Shown here: one piece after another, positions 9,837-18,968 of the stretch | Layout of the letters: every line of letters begins with the position of its first letter | Numbering within the stretch: the stretch's first letter is position 1 | Source of the DNA: Paraburkholderia phytofirmans PsJN | GTDB taxonomy: Bacteria; Pseudomonadota; Gammaproteobacteria; Burkholderiales; Burkholderiaceae | Length of the DNA stretch: 64,000 bases | Direction: 5' to 3' | NCBI RefSeq assembly: GCF_000020125.1 | Contig: NC_010676.1 | Location: forward strand, 3,224,001-3,288,000 | Position numbers and translations under genes: made by a program | The notes under the pieces: model-generated | The model's input: the letters and a program-made list of their open reading frames with translations, nothing else | Database searches by the model: none | Told to the model about the DNA's origin: nothing

Positions 9837-10049
9837 ATGTCAAAAGCAAGGCGTCTTTCTTCTTTTAAAACACGGCTTGGCCCGCAGCGTGGGCAGGCTT
9901 ATGCGGAGTACCTGATGGTTACCGCGGTGTTTGGCGTCCCACTGCTAGGGATCGTCTGGGGTGCGTTTAACGATCCAACATATATCTCGCTCGCCTCATC
10001 GTTGAAGTCGTTCTTTAGCGCCTACAGCTTCACCCTATCGCTTCCCTGA
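9837..10049 (+). CDS. Small pilin-like protein (class III signal)
   Basis: 70 residues, beginning at ATG 9837 just after the preceding stop. The segment RG/QAYAEYLMVTAVFGVPLLG has a cleavage site after Gly19, Glu at +5 (residue 24) and Tyr at +6, matching the Flp/TadE signal rule. Only about 50 residues remain after cleavage, as in true Flp pilins, so it may be a second pilin or a very short minor pilin. No other domain is visible. Confidence 0.72.
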   Translation: MSKARRLSSFKTRLGPQRGQAYAEYLMVTAVFGVPLLGIVWGAFNDPTYISLASSLKSFFSAYSFTLSLP

Positions 10050-10069
10050 CCCGCAACGGTCAATTTGTC

Positions 10070-11170
10070 ATGCTTAAGAAAATTAAATTCCGCTCGCTTC
10101 TCGCGAACTCCTGGATACTTCTGTTCCTCGCCGTGCTAGTCGCGGCTGGTCTGACGTTCCTCCTCTACAAATACTTGAGCGACCGCGAAAAAAAGCTCAA
10201 AGACGATATGAGCGCGCACCGCGTCCGCGCCGGGGTCGTCGTCGTCGTTCCGGCGAGGGACGTGCCGGTCGACACGCCTTTGTCCAGCAGTGATTTCGTT
10301 GCGCGTGAGATCGACGGTGATCTGGTCTACGACGACATGATCCGTGCGGACAACTTCGACAAATATCGCATGTCGCATCTGGTGAAACCGGTGCGTCGTG
10401 GTCTGCCACTACGTGCCGCCGATATCGACGCGCTGCACGGCCGTGACTTCTCCGACGTTCTGCGTTCGGGAACGCGGGCTGTCACGGTCGACATCGACAC
10501 GGTCAATTCGACTGCCTTGATGCTACGTCCCGGCAATCGCGTCGACGTGTACTGGATCGGCAAGGTATATCACCAGGACAACTCCAACGACGACAAGAAA
10601 GTCGCACAGCTCATGCTGGCGAATACGCTAATCCTTGCCACTGGCCAGGACATGCGCCCACGCGACGCCGGCGAAGCCATGCAGGAAGACCCGGCGAATG
10701 CCAACAGCAGCGCCATGAGCCGCCAGCCAGGCGTCGGCTACACGACGGTCACTCTGGAAGTTCCGGTTGCGGACGCCGGGCGCATTGCGCTTGCACAAAA
10801 AATCGGCGGTCTGCGCCTCATTCTCCGTAACTCGGATGACAAGGGCACGAACGGTCCTAGCCTCGTTCAGGAAAACGATGTGTTCGTCGACCCGGGCCGC
10901 GGAAGGCTGAGCGGCTCCGGTCCGGCGCCGAAAACCGTCGAGATCATTGCTGGCGGTAGCTCGAATAGCAGCACTGTGCTCGTCAGCCAAGGCCCGTCTA
11001 CGGCATCCGCCGAGGAACCGCAGAAAACTGCACCGGCGGCGATACCAGCCAGTGTCGATCAACCGATGCCCGCTTCGCCGCAACGTCAACCGAGTCTCTA
11101 CGAGCAGGCCAACGCCATTGCCCAGCAATTGCAGAAGGCGACCGCACGCAGCACGTCGAAGCAGAACTAA
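10070..11170 (+). CDS. cpaB: Flp pilus assembly protein CpaB (RcpC)
   Basis: 366 residues. One N-terminal membrane helix (about 13-33) is followed by an SAF-type domain (VVVVPARDVPVDTPLSSSDF, about 54-75) and the conserved CpaB/RcpC block with GTRAVTVDIDTVNSTALMLRPGNRVDVYW (about 144-172). CpaB proteins are periplasmic partners of the Tad secretin, anchored in the inner membrane. The C-terminal 75 residues are Pro/Ala/Ser-rich and probably disordered. Twenty bases separate it from the gene upstream and 24 from the secretin gene downstream. Confidence 0.88.
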   Translation: MLKKIKFRSLLANSWILLFLAVLVAAGLTFLLYKYLSDREKKLKDDMSAHRVRAGVVVVVPARDVPVDTPLSSSDFVAREIDGDLVYDDMIRADNFDKYRMSHLVKPVRRGLPLRAADIDALHGRDFSDVLRSGTRAVTVDIDTVNSTALMLRPGNRVDVYWIGKVYHQDNSNDDKKVAQLMLANTLILATGQDMRPRDAGEAMQEDPANANSSAMSRQPGVGYTTVTLEVPVADAGRIALAQKIGGLRLILRNSDDKGTNGPSLVQENDVFVDPGRGRLSGSGPAPKTVEIIAGGSSNSSTVLVSQGPSTASAEEPQKTAPAAIPASVDQPMPASPQRQPSLYEQANAIAQQLQKATARSTSKQN

Positions 11171-11194
11171 AGTATCGAGTACAGGTTTCACACC

Positions 11195-12880
11195 ATGAAA
11201 GTCAAAAGCAATGCGGCGCCGTTGCGCCGCCGGGTTATGCCGTCTGTCCTTATCGGCATGTTGTTGTGCGAAGCCGCGCCGGCCGCGCTCGCGCAGGTCG
11301 GCTACTCCGCCGCAATGGCGAGCCCGTCAGCAAGCACGCGCGTGCTCGAAATGTTCCGCGGCGAAGTGCGGATCCTGCACGTTCCGGGCACGATCAAGCG
11401 TATCGCCATCGGCAATGGGAAGCTGGTCACCGCTAACGTGGTCGACGGCAGTCTGATGTTGCTCGGCGAGCGCGACGGCATCACCTCGCTGGTCGTGTGG
11501 AACGAAAAGGGCATCGCATTACAAACCACGGTGCGCATTGCCAAGGCTGAAGTGAGTGCCTCGGTCGAGCAGTTGCGCGCCGTGCTTCAGTCAGTGTCGG
11601 GTTTGCATATCGACGCCATCGGCTCGAATATCGTGTTGTCCGGTGTCATTCACCGCGATATGACGGGCATCGTCAAGGCTGCCACGCAAGACATGCAGAA
11701 CGTGATCGACACCACCAAGGTCGACGAGGGCGACGCCTTGCGCAAGACCGTCCACTTCAAGGTGCAGATCATGGAAGTCACGCGTACCGGTCAGCGCAAT
11801 CTCGGCATTGCGTGGGACAGCGCGTTCAAGGGCCCGCAGATCGGCGGCGCAGCGAGTGTCGCGACAGGTGCGGCGAAGGCCGTCACGGCGGGTACGAGCT
11901 ACTTCCTCGCGGGCATTGCGTCGAACATCACCTCGCAGATAAATTTTGCCGTCGAGAACGGCGACGCCTACGTTCTCGCCGCGCCCGAACTGAATACGAA
12001 GAGTGGCGGCACGGCGAGCTTCCTGGCGGGCGGCACGGTGCCGATTCCGCAATCGGGCGCGCTCGGCACGACCAGCGTCGAATACAGGGACTACGGGATC
12101 AAGTTGAGCATCGTTCCTGTTGTCGACGCGAACAACATCATTTCGGCGCACCTCACTACGGAGATCAGTCAGATCGATCCGTCGGTGACCTATGGCGGGA
12201 TGCCGGGTTTCCTGACTCGCAATACGACCTCGGATATTTCCATGCGCGCCGGCGAGACACTCGCCATTTCCGGGCTGGTCAGCGCGGACGCCGCCAATGA
12301 CACGACCGGCATGCCGTTTCTCAGCAAGGTTCCCATCATCGGCCAGTTGTTCCGGTCGGATGCCTTTCGCGCGAAGAAGAGCGACCTCGTCATTTTCGTG
12401 ACGCCCGTCATCTCGGATCCTGAACTCTCGCCGAACGCCGATTTGCTGGCGCGCGCCGATAGACTCGACAAGAGCTTCCGCGAAGAGTACGGCAACCCCA
12501 ATCCGCTCGTCGCAGACGCGGACAAGGAGACGCACACCACCGCGGTGCGCCCGCCGATCAGGGCTACGCCCGCACTGCTTCCCGAGCCTATTCGCAGCAC
12601 GCCGCCGCAAGCCGTTGAAGCGCCACAGGCCGCAGTGCCCGTCGAGGCTCCCGCGCAAGTCGCGACGCCCGCGCCGCTTCCCGCTTCGCCGCGAATGCCA
12701 ACCGAGGCGGCGCCACAACGCCCGGCTGCCAGCACGCCGCCGGCGGGTGTTGCCGAAGCGCTGCGCATGTTGAACGACACACAGCAGCATCCCGCGCCGA
12801 CGCACGACGCCGTGCGGCCCAATTCGGACGGCAAGGTGCCGCCGGGGCAAATCGGCGCGCTCGGCACGTCGAACGATTGA
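11195..12880 (+). CDS. cpaC: Tad pilus secretin CpaC (RcpA)
   Basis: 561 residues. It forms the outer-membrane pore for the pilus. A signal peptide (cleavage near AALAQ, about residue 33) is followed by the pilus-assembly N-domain (EMFRGEVRILHVPGTIKRIAIG), a BON-like segment (about 110-165) and the secretin domain (about 180-405) with the hallmark VPIIGQLFRS and the C-terminal beta-strand DLVIFVTPVI. The last 150 residues are Pro/Ala-rich with low complexity, an extension not needed for the pore. No separate pilotin gene is recognised, although the nearby OmpA-like lipoprotein is a candidate partner. Confidence 0.9.
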   Translation: MKVKSNAAPLRRRVMPSVLIGMLLCEAAPAALAQVGYSAAMASPSASTRVLEMFRGEVRILHVPGTIKRIAIGNGKLVTANVVDGSLMLLGERDGITSLVVWNEKGIALQTTVRIAKAEVSASVEQLRAVLQSVSGLHIDAIGSNIVLSGVIHRDMTGIVKAATQDMQNVIDTTKVDEGDALRKTVHFKVQIMEVTRTGQRNLGIAWDSAFKGPQIGGAASVATGAAKAVTAGTSYFLAGIASNITSQINFAVENGDAYVLAAPELNTKSGGTASFLAGGTVPIPQSGALGTTSVEYRDYGIKLSIVPVVDANNIISAHLTTEISQIDPSVTYGGMPGFLTRNTTSDISMRAGETLAISGLVSADAANDTTGMPFLSKVPIIGQLFRSDAFRAKKSDLVIFVTPVISDPELSPNADLLARADRLDKSFREEYGNPNPLVADADKETHTTAVRPPIRATPALLPEPIRSTPPQAVEAPQAAVPVEAPAQVATPAPLPASPRMPTEAAPQRPAASTPPAGVAEALRMLNDTQQHPAPTHDAVRPNSDGKVPPGQIGALGTSND

Positions 12881-12901
12881 ACGAACCTCGCGGAAAAGCC
12901 C

Positions 12902-14806
12902 ATGCTCAATCTTCAGATACACCCGCGCAATGCACCCGTCACCTCGCTTCAGGTCGAGCAGGGTTGCACGATCGGTAAGGACGCGAGCTGCGACGTCATA
13001 GTTAAAGGCATGCTGATCGGCAAGCTGCAGGCGCGCATCGTCAGAGAGAACAACGCCTATTACATCGAAGACCAGGGCGGCATTGCAGCCACGCTCGTCA
13101 ACGGCTCACCGATCACGCGTTACGGTCCGTTGACGGAAGCCGACCAGATCGAGATCGGCGTGACCACGATCAAAATCGTGCGAGCGGCGGCCACGACGCA
13201 ATCGGCGCAATCGGCGCACCACGCCGCGCAGCCTTCACAAGTGGCGGCGCAGGCGCCCATTTCGTTGTCAGCCGCGCCCTCGGCACAGGCCAGCGGGCCG
13301 GCGCAATTCGGCTCGTCGTTCGTATCCGAGGCTCAGGCGCCGTCGCCGACCGCGGCGCCCTACGCGCAAGCCATGGCACCCATTGCCGAGTCAATCGACC
13401 GGTCCGTTGCTATGGTGCGTGAGAGCGCGGTCGCGCCCAGCAAGCCGGCGGCCGAAGCGCCGCTGCGCATGCATTCCGCGCAGGTGAAAAAAACAGCCGC
13501 TGAATCCTTGCCCGTGGCGCCGATCAATAGCCCGGTCGGCATCGAGCTGCGCAAGCAGGCGCACATGAAAGTGATCGCGGCACTCGACCTGCGCCGCCTG
13601 AACGTCGCGCGCATGGAAGAGGACGATTTGCGCAAGACCGTGAGCGCCGCGCTCGACGACATCCTCAATCACGATGCCAGCTTCCGGTCGCCGGATATCG
13701 CACTGGAAACGTTGAAGAAGAGCGTGTTCGACGAAATCATCGGGCTCGGGCCGCTCGAAGAACTGCTGGCGGACCCGACCGTGTCGGAAATCATGGTCAA
13801 TTGCCACGACGAAATTTTCGTTGAGCAAGCCGGGCAACTGAAGCGCACGCCCGTGATCTTCACCGACGACCGCGCGGTGATCGGCGCCATCGAACGAATC
13901 GTCGCACCGATCGGCCGCCGCATCGACGAAAGTTCGCCAATGGTCGACGCGCGCCTCGCCGACGGCTCGCGGGTGAACGCCGTGATTCCGCCGCTTGCGT
14001 TGAAAGGGCCCAGCATTACGATCCGGAAGTTCTCCAAACGCAAGCTGGTCGGCCAGGATTTGCTCAACTTCGGCACCATGTCGCCGGAGATGCTCGAATT
14101 CCTGCACACCGCGGTCGAGCAAGGCGCCAACATCATCATCTCCGGTGGCACGGGCTCGGGCAAGACCACCTTGCTCAACGTGCTGTCGAGCTACATTCCC
14201 GACAGCGAGCGCATCGTGACCGTGGAAGACGCGGCCGAACTGCAACTGTCGCAGCCGAACCTCGTCTCGCTCGAAGCGCGCCCCGCGAACATGGAAGGCA
14301 AGGGCGCGATCCACATTCGCGATCTGGTGAAGAACTGTTTGCGGATGCGGCCGGACCGCATCGTGATCGGCGAGTGCCGGGGCGGCGAAGCGCTGGACAT
14401 GTTGCAGGCCATGAACACGGGGCACGACGGTTCGCTCACCACCGCTCACGCCAACACGCCGCGCGACTGCATCGCGCGTCTGGAAGTGATGACGTTGATG
14501 GCCGGTCTCGATCTGCCGGTCCAGGCGATTCGCGAGCAGATCTGTTCGGCGGTCGACATCATCGTGCAGCAGTCGCGCTTTTCCTGCGGCTCGCGCCGCG
14601 TCACGCACGTGACCGAGGTGAGCGGAATGGAGTCGGGCGTCATCACGCTGCAAGACGTTTTTGTTTTCAAGGAAGAAGGTTTCGGCGAAAACGGCAAGAT
14701 TGTCGGCAAATTCGTGCCGACTGCCTATATTCCCGATTTCTATCAGGAACTGATTCGCCGCCGCATTCCCGTGAATACCGACATCTTCACGCGTGCAGCC
14801 GGGTGA
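12902..14806 (+). CDS. cpaF: Tad secretion ATPase CpaF/TadA with fused N-terminal FHA domain
   Basis: 634 residues; the motor ATPase of the pilus. Residues 1-95 look like an FHA domain ([16 protein letters not shown]... [14 protein letters not shown]), followed by a 120-residue Ala/Gln/Ser linker. The CpaF core starts near 225. Walker A is [10 protein letters not shown] (about 414), with the Asp-box/Walker B region [19 protein letters not shown] and the His motif [10 protein letters not shown]. Canonical CpaF/TadA proteins usually lack an FHA domain; here it may recruit a phosphothreonine partner. No TadZ/CpaE gene lies nearby, so the fusion might substitute for part of that localisation role (inference). 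A large open frame on the opposite strand is a shadow. Confidence 0.92.
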   Translation: MLNLQIHPRNAPVTSLQVEQGCTIGKDASCDVIVKGMLIGKLQARIVRENNAYYIEDQGGIAATLVNGSPITRYGPLTEADQIEIGVTTIKIVRAAATTQSAQSAHHAAQPSQVAAQAPISLSAAPSAQASGPAQFGSSFVSEAQAPSPTAAPYAQAMAPIAESIDRSVAMVRESAVAPSKPAAEAPLRMHSAQVKKTAAESLPVAPINSPVGIELRKQAHMKVIAALDLRRLNVARMEEDDLRKTVSAALDDILNHDASFRSPDIALETLKKSVFDEIIGLGPLEELLADPTVSEIMVNCHDEIFVEQAGQLKRTPVIFTDDRAVIGAIERIVAPIGRRIDESSPMVDARLADGSRVNAVIPPLALKGPSITIRKFSKRKLVGQDLLNFGTMSPEMLEFLHTAVEQGANIIISGGTGSGKTTLLNVLSSYIPDSERIVTVEDAAELQLSQPNLVSLEARPANMEGKGAIHIRDLVKNCLRMRPDRIVIGECRGGEALDMLQAMNTGHDGSLTTAHANTPRDCIARLEVMTLMAGLDLPVQAIREQICSAVDIIVQQSRFSCGSRRVTHVTEVSGMESGVITLQDVFVFKEEGFGENGKIVGKFVPTAYIPDFYQELIRRRIPVNTDIFTRAAG

Positions 14807-14816
14807 GGAGCCGATC

Positions 14817-15665
14817 ATGAGTCTTCCTATCATTCTTGGACTGGCGTTTGTCGGCAGCCTCGCGCTGATATTTCTGGTATCACGCATGGGGACCGCCACG
14901 CTCAGAGCCGGCTCGCGGCAAATGGCCGGCGAAATCGAATCGTCGCTCGCCGACGCCTTCGTGTTCGTCAACCGGCAAAGGGCCGCGGCCTGGAGCATGG
15001 TCTTCATGATCGGCCTGCCGATCATTGCCTTCCTGTTGACTGGCAGCATCTTGATCGCGCTTCTCGCGGTCCCTATCGCGATGACGCTGCCAAAAAAGTA
15101 TCTCGCGCGAATGCGCAAGAAACGCATTGGAACGCTGGAGAAGCAACTGCCCGACGCGCTGCTGATGATGTCGGGCGCATTGCGCGCGGGCGCGAGCTTT
15201 CCCAGCGCGCTTGAAGCCGTAGTGCATGAAACGACGCCGCCAATTTCGCAGGAATTCGACTTGTTGATGCGTGAAATCCGCCTCGGCATCGACATGGACA
15301 TTGCCATGCGCAACGTCGAGAAACGCATTCCGATCCCCGACTTTTTGATGATGACCGCCGCGGTCACCATCGCGCGCGAGGTGGGCGGCAATCTTGCGGA
15401 AGCACTGGAATCCGTCGCGCGCACCTTGCGCGAAAAGCTGCAGATGGAAGGCAAGATCAAGGCGCTCACTTCGCAGGGCCGCATGCAGGGCATCGTGATG
15501 ACCTGTCTGCCACTCTTTCTGATGCTGGTGTTGCGGTTCATGGAGCCCAAGGCGATGGCGCCGCTCTTCACCGAGCCGGTCGGCTGGGCCACGCTGGCGG
15601 TTATCGGCGTCATGGAGTTTCTCGGCTACGTCTCGATTTCCAAGATCACCAACATCGACGTGTGA
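14817..15665 (+). CDS. tadB: Tad inner-membrane platform protein TadB
   Basis: 282 residues, one half of the T2SS-F-type inner-membrane platform that couples the ATPase to pilin assembly. ATG 14817 follows GAGGAG, preferable to an in-frame GTG at 14793 that overlaps cpaF. Hydrophobic segments lie near 3-22, 67-100 and 225-280, with the T2SSF core LPDALLMMSGALRAGASFPSALEAV and AREVGGNLAEALESVARTLRE between them. It is followed after three bases by tadC, the usual pairing. Confidence 0.9.
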   Translation: MSLPIILGLAFVGSLALIFLVSRMGTATLRAGSRQMAGEIESSLADAFVFVNRQRAAAWSMVFMIGLPIIAFLLTGSILIALLAVPIAMTLPKKYLARMRKKRIGTLEKQLPDALLMMSGALRAGASFPSALEAVVHETTPPISQEFDLLMREIRLGIDMDIAMRNVEKRIPIPDFLMMTAAVTIAREVGGNLAEALESVARTLREKLQMEGKIKALTSQGRMQGIVMTCLPLFLMLVLRFMEPKAMAPLFTEPVGWATLAVIGVMEFLGYVSISKITNIDV

Positions 15666-15668
15666 CTC

Positions 15669-16550
15669 ATGCTGCTACTCATTGCTTTTGTCGTCAGTTT
15701 CGGCCTGATTGCCGTCATTGCGATCGGCTACAAGTCCGTCAATGGTCTGGCCGGGTCGGTGCCGGACGAAAACCGCACCTTTCTCGACCCGTTGCCCAAG
15801 TCGCTGCGCGTGCTGTGGCCACTCGTCAATTTCGTGGTGCACCACTTCGGCGGCAAGTTCAGCCGCAAGCTGGTCGAGAAAACGGATCTGCAATTGCGGC
15901 TCACGTCGCTTACGTTTTTGATGAACGCACACCAGTTCATCGCGTTGTCGATCATCGCTTCGGTTCTGGCTACGCTCGTCGCGCTGCTGCTGATGCTGGC
16001 GCTTGGCATGTTTTCGGCGCTCGTGCTGCTTGGCGTGGCCGTGCTCGGCTACTTCTATCCGCGCATCTGGACGCGTGACGTGCGACGCAGGCGAGTCGCG
16101 CGCATTCTCAAGCATCTGCCTATCTACCTCGACTTTCTGACGCTTGCTGTCGAAGCCGGTCTGAACATCAACGGGGCGATTCAGAAGGCCGTCGAAAAAG
16201 GACCGGAAGGGCCGCTGCGATGGGAATTCGAACACGTGCTGCGCGACCTCAAGTCCGGGCTCAACCGCATGGAAGCGCTGTATCGCATGGACGACCGGTT
16301 GCGTATCAAGGAAGTGACGAATCTGGTGGGCACTGTGGTGCAAGCCGAGCGCATGGGCTCGGGGCTGTCGAAATCACTGCGCTTCCAGTCGGAACAGCGT
16401 CGTTCCGAACGCTTTCAGCGCGCGGAAAAACAAGCCATGGAAGCGCCGGTGAAACTGGTGTTCCCGCTGCTGGTGTTCATCTTCCCGATCACCTTCATCG
16501 TGTTGGGATTTCCGATCGCGATGAAATTCGTGCAGGAAGGTCTGCTGTGA
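15669..16550 (+). CDS. tadC: Tad inner-membrane platform protein TadC
   Basis: 293 residues, second platform protein. It has an N-terminal membrane helix, a central pair (about 95-135), the T2SSF core (LKHLPIYLDFLTLAVEAGLNINGAIQKAVEKGP; QAERMGSGLSKSLRFQSEQRRSERFQRAEKQA) and a C-terminal helix (LVFPLLVFIFPITFIVLGFP). The domain order matches TadC. The last codons overlap the GTG start of the DUF192 gene. Confidence 0.9.
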   Translation: MLLLIAFVVSFGLIAVIAIGYKSVNGLAGSVPDENRTFLDPLPKSLRVLWPLVNFVVHHFGGKFSRKLVEKTDLQLRLTSLTFLMNAHQFIALSIIASVLATLVALLLMLALGMFSALVLLGVAVLGYFYPRIWTRDVRRRRVARILKHLPIYLDFLTLAVEAGLNINGAIQKAVEKGPEGPLRWEFEHVLRDLKSGLNRMEALYRMDDRLRIKEVTNLVGTVVQAERMGSGLSKSLRFQSEQRRSERFQRAEKQAMEAPVKLVFPLLVFIFPITFIVLGFPIAMKFVQEGLL

Positions 16551-16897
16551 AGTTGGCACGCCTTTACATTCGCGGACGCGACATCGGCGTCGACGTGTCG
16601 ATCACCGAGACCGCGCAGGAACGCATGCGTGGTTTGCTGGGCCACGATGCGCTCGCCCCAGATCAAGCGCTGCTATTGCGGCGATGCGGTTCGATCCACA
16701 CGTTCGGCATGCGCTTTGCCATCGACGTGCTGTTTCTCGATCGGCAACTACGTGTCGTTGCGATCAATCACGACGTGCCAAGACGGCGAATGCGGTTCAG
16801 TCTGCGCGCGGCTCATACCCTGGAGATGGCGGCCTGTGCAGCGCGTTTGCACGGACTGGCTGTTGGTGATTCACTTGTTTTCGAGGCGGCCTCGTGA
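16547..16897 (+). CDS. DUF192 family protein
   Basis: 116 residues from a GTG start at 16547 behind AGGAAGG, overlapping the tadC stop. The family signature is clear: ERMRGLLGHDALAPDQALLL, then GSIHTFGMRFAIDVLFLD and the C-terminal ARLHGLAVGDSL. Unlike many DUF192 proteins it has no signal peptide, so it is probably cytoplasmic. The biochemical role of the family is not established to my knowledge. Its stop overlaps the GTG of the next gene (GTGA), so it is expressed with the pilus. Confidence 0.85.
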   Translation: MKLARLYIRGRDIGVDVSITETAQERMRGLLGHDALAPDQALLLRRCGSIHTFGMRFAIDVLFLDRQLRVVAINHDVPRRRMRFSLRAAHTLEMAACAARLHGLAVGDSLVFEAAS

Positions 16898-17730
16898 ACC
16901 GTTCATTTTGCACTTTGCGGCGCATCCGGAAACACCGCGCGCGACAATTCGGCCACGCGCGGAAGACGCGGCAGTCGGGCCAGTCGATGGCGGAGTTCAT
17001 CATCGTCGCGCCGGCGCTGCTGTTTGTCTGTTTCGGCATTGTGCAGTTCGTGCTGCTCTATCAAGCCAAATCGACGCTAGACGTGGCCGTTCTTGAAGCC
17101 GCGCGTGAAGGCGCGGTCAATAACGGCTCCATGCAGTCGATGCGCAGCGGTCTCGCGCGTGGATTGGCGCCGCTGTATGCGCGTCAGGCCGACGCCGGGG
17201 GCGTCGCGGCGGCGCTCGCGAGCGCGAACGCCGATGCCGCCAATTTCAGCAGCATTACGGTTCTCAATCCGACTCCGGCCGCCATCCTTGACTATGCGCG
17301 ACCCCGCTATTACGCGGATCTGGCAGCGACTTACACGGAGATTCCCAACGATTCGCTCATGTATCGCGATTCCTCCGTCCCGCCCAACGCGACGTCGCAC
17401 ATGAACGTTCAGGACGCCAACCTGTTGAAAATTCATGTCCACTATTGCTATGACATGTACGTGCCGCTAGTGAATAAGGTCATTTATTACGCTGCCAACG
17501 TGATCGGCGTGATCGGCACAGGCGGCCTTCTGACTCGCGAGCCGGTCGGTACAAATCCGGATCCGTACGGTTATCCAAAAAACGGCGACTACCTCTGCAA
17601 GGTCAAACTCGTGGATGGTATCGCGACAGGCCGTTGGCCGATCTCTCTCGATTCCGAGGCCATGGTCCGTATGCAGTCGCCGCTCAGGGCGTCGGCATTG
17701 AACGACTCGCCGAATCCAACAGGAAACTGA
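16894..17730 (+). CDS. tadE: TadE-family minor pilin
   Basis: 278 residues from GTG 16894. After a 29-residue basic leader comes SG/QSMAEFIIVAPALLFVCFG: cleavage after Gly29, Glu at +5 (residue 34), then one hydrophobic helix and the TadE core QFVLLYQAKSTLDVAVLEAAREGAVNNG. The ectodomain (about 80-278) has Cys in HYCYDMY and YLCK that could pair. It is longer than typical TadE. The final TGA overlaps the ATG of the transglycosylase gene. Confidence 0.85.
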   Translation: MNRSFCTLRRIRKHRARQFGHARKTRQSGQSMAEFIIVAPALLFVCFGIVQFVLLYQAKSTLDVAVLEAAREGAVNNGSMQSMRSGLARGLAPLYARQADAGGVAAALASANADAANFSSITVLNPTPAAILDYARPRYYADLAATYTEIPNDSLMYRDSSVPPNATSHMNVQDANLLKIHVHYCYDMYVPLVNKVIYYAANVIGVIGTGGLLTREPVGTNPDPYGYPKNGDYLCKVKLVDGIATGRWPISLDSEAMVRMQSPLRASALNDSPNPTGN

Positions 17731-18545
17731 TGGCGCTGCGCGTAAATGATCGCCCGTCCGCACTGCGAGGCGCCATGGCGAAGCATGCGTTGCTCGGCGG
17801 CCTGATCGTCGCGAGCGCATGCGCGCCGCTGGTCGCTCGGGCTGCAGATACCGGCGCCGCGCACCATCGTCGGTCCGCTGGCGTAGTCATGATGATTGGC
17901 GGAATGACGAACGGTGGCAACGTCACGACGGACAGCACGCCACAGGTTGCGTCGACGTTCGCGCCGGCTGTATCCGGCGATGCCGGCCGGGAGTCTGTGG
18001 TAATCGAGTCAGGCCGGCCGCAATCGGACGATGCAGTGCGGCAAACGTCGTCGGAGGTCGCATCGCGCGTGATGGCGCTGTCCCCCATCATCAACGAAGC
18101 GGCCCACGTCGCCGACGTGGACAGCGCACTGCTGATGGCGGTGATCGATGTGGAATCCGGCGGCAATCCGCAAGCGGTGTCGCCCAAAGGCGCAACAGGC
18201 CTCATGCAGTTAATGCCCGGCACCGGTGCGCGGCATGGCGCGTCCGATCTGTTCGACTCACGCCAGAACATCGCGGCGGGCGCGCGCTATCTGAAAGCAC
18301 TCATGCGCCAGTTCGGCACCCTTCCGCTCGCGCTGGCGGCCTATAACGCCGGTGAAGGCGCCGTGCAAAAGTACGGCGGGCAGATACCGCCTTATGCGGA
18401 AACGATGAACTATGTGCCGAAGGTCATCGCTCGATACAAGTGGTATCAGAATGCCTCGTCTTCCGCGGGTACGGCATCCGTGCAAGCGGTGCCGAACGGA
18501 GCCCGTGGAGGCTTTATTCTGGTCGGCTCCGGCGGCACGGATTGA
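17730..18545 (+). CDS. Periplasmic lytic transglycosylase (SLT domain) of the pilus operon
   Basis: 271 residues from ATG 17730 preceded by AGGA. It has a signal peptide (cleavage near VARAAD, about residue 34), an unstructured stretch, then an SLT domain (about 120-250). The catalytic Glu lies in AVIDVESGGNPQAVSPKGATG, followed by LMQLMPGTG and ALAAYNAGEGAVQKYGG, all hallmark motifs of family 1 transglycosylases. It should cut peptidoglycan to let the pilus machine through the wall. Last gene of the operon, overlapping tadE. No strong terminator is seen in the 36 bases before the convergent Hpt gene. Confidence 0.88.
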   Translation: MALRVNDRPSALRGAMAKHALLGGLIVASACAPLVARAADTGAAHHRRSAGVVMMIGGMTNGGNVTTDSTPQVASTFAPAVSGDAGRESVVIESGRPQSDDAVRQTSSEVASRVMALSPIINEAAHVADVDSALLMAVIDVESGGNPQAVSPKGATGLMQLMPGTGARHGASDLFDSRQNIAAGARYLKALMRQFGTLPLALAAYNAGEGAVQKYGGQIPPYAETMNYVPKVIARYKWYQNASSSAGTASVQAVPNGARGGFILVGSGGTD

Positions 18546-18581
18546 GCAACTGTATCAATGGTTGGCTCGCAAGATCCGGAG

Positions 18582-18968
18582 CTAGTCCCTGTTGCCCAGC
18601 GCTTTCACAATCGACACGTCAAGCCGCTCGATCGTGTCGATCACACACGGCAGAGCAGCGGTCGCTCCTGCAATATCGCGCGCGCGCGCAGCCGTTTCCA
18701 GTTGTATCAGCAACGCAATCAGGTCGTCGCATTCGAGCATGCGCGCTGATCCCGCAATCCGATGCGCGGCACTGCCCACACTGTCCCAGCAGGCCGCCTC
18801 GAAACTCTTACGCATCGTGTCCAGCGTCGTACGATTGGTGTGCGCGATCATTTCGAGCAAACGTGCAGCGGCGGCCTTGTCGCCGCACGCCAGATCCAGT
18901 GCTGTGTTCCAAAGCGAATCAGCGTTGACAGGAAGCACCGTGCGATCCATTACGTCGACCGCCTTCAT
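18582..18968 (-). CDS. Histidine phosphotransfer (Hpt) domain protein
   Basis: 128 residues, a single all-helical Hpt domain. The phospho-accepting His is His69 in AAHRIAGSARML. Hpt proteins relay phosphate between a hybrid sensor kinase and a response regulator. The start (ATG 18968) overlaps the stop of the upstream response regulator gene by ATGA, so the two are co-translated. No histidine kinase is encoded in the window; the partner sensor must be elsewhere. Confidence 0.82.
   Translation of the reverse strand: MKAVDVMDRTVLPVNADSLWNTALDLACGDKAAAARLLEMIAHTNRTTLDTMRKSFEAACWDSVGSAAHRIAGSARMLECDDLIALLIQLETAARARDIAGATAALPCVIDTIERLDVSIVKALGNRD

Noticed and set aside
13391..15613. 740-codon minus-strand frame
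   Set aside because: Shadow of cpaF and tadB, both with clear motifs on the plus strand.
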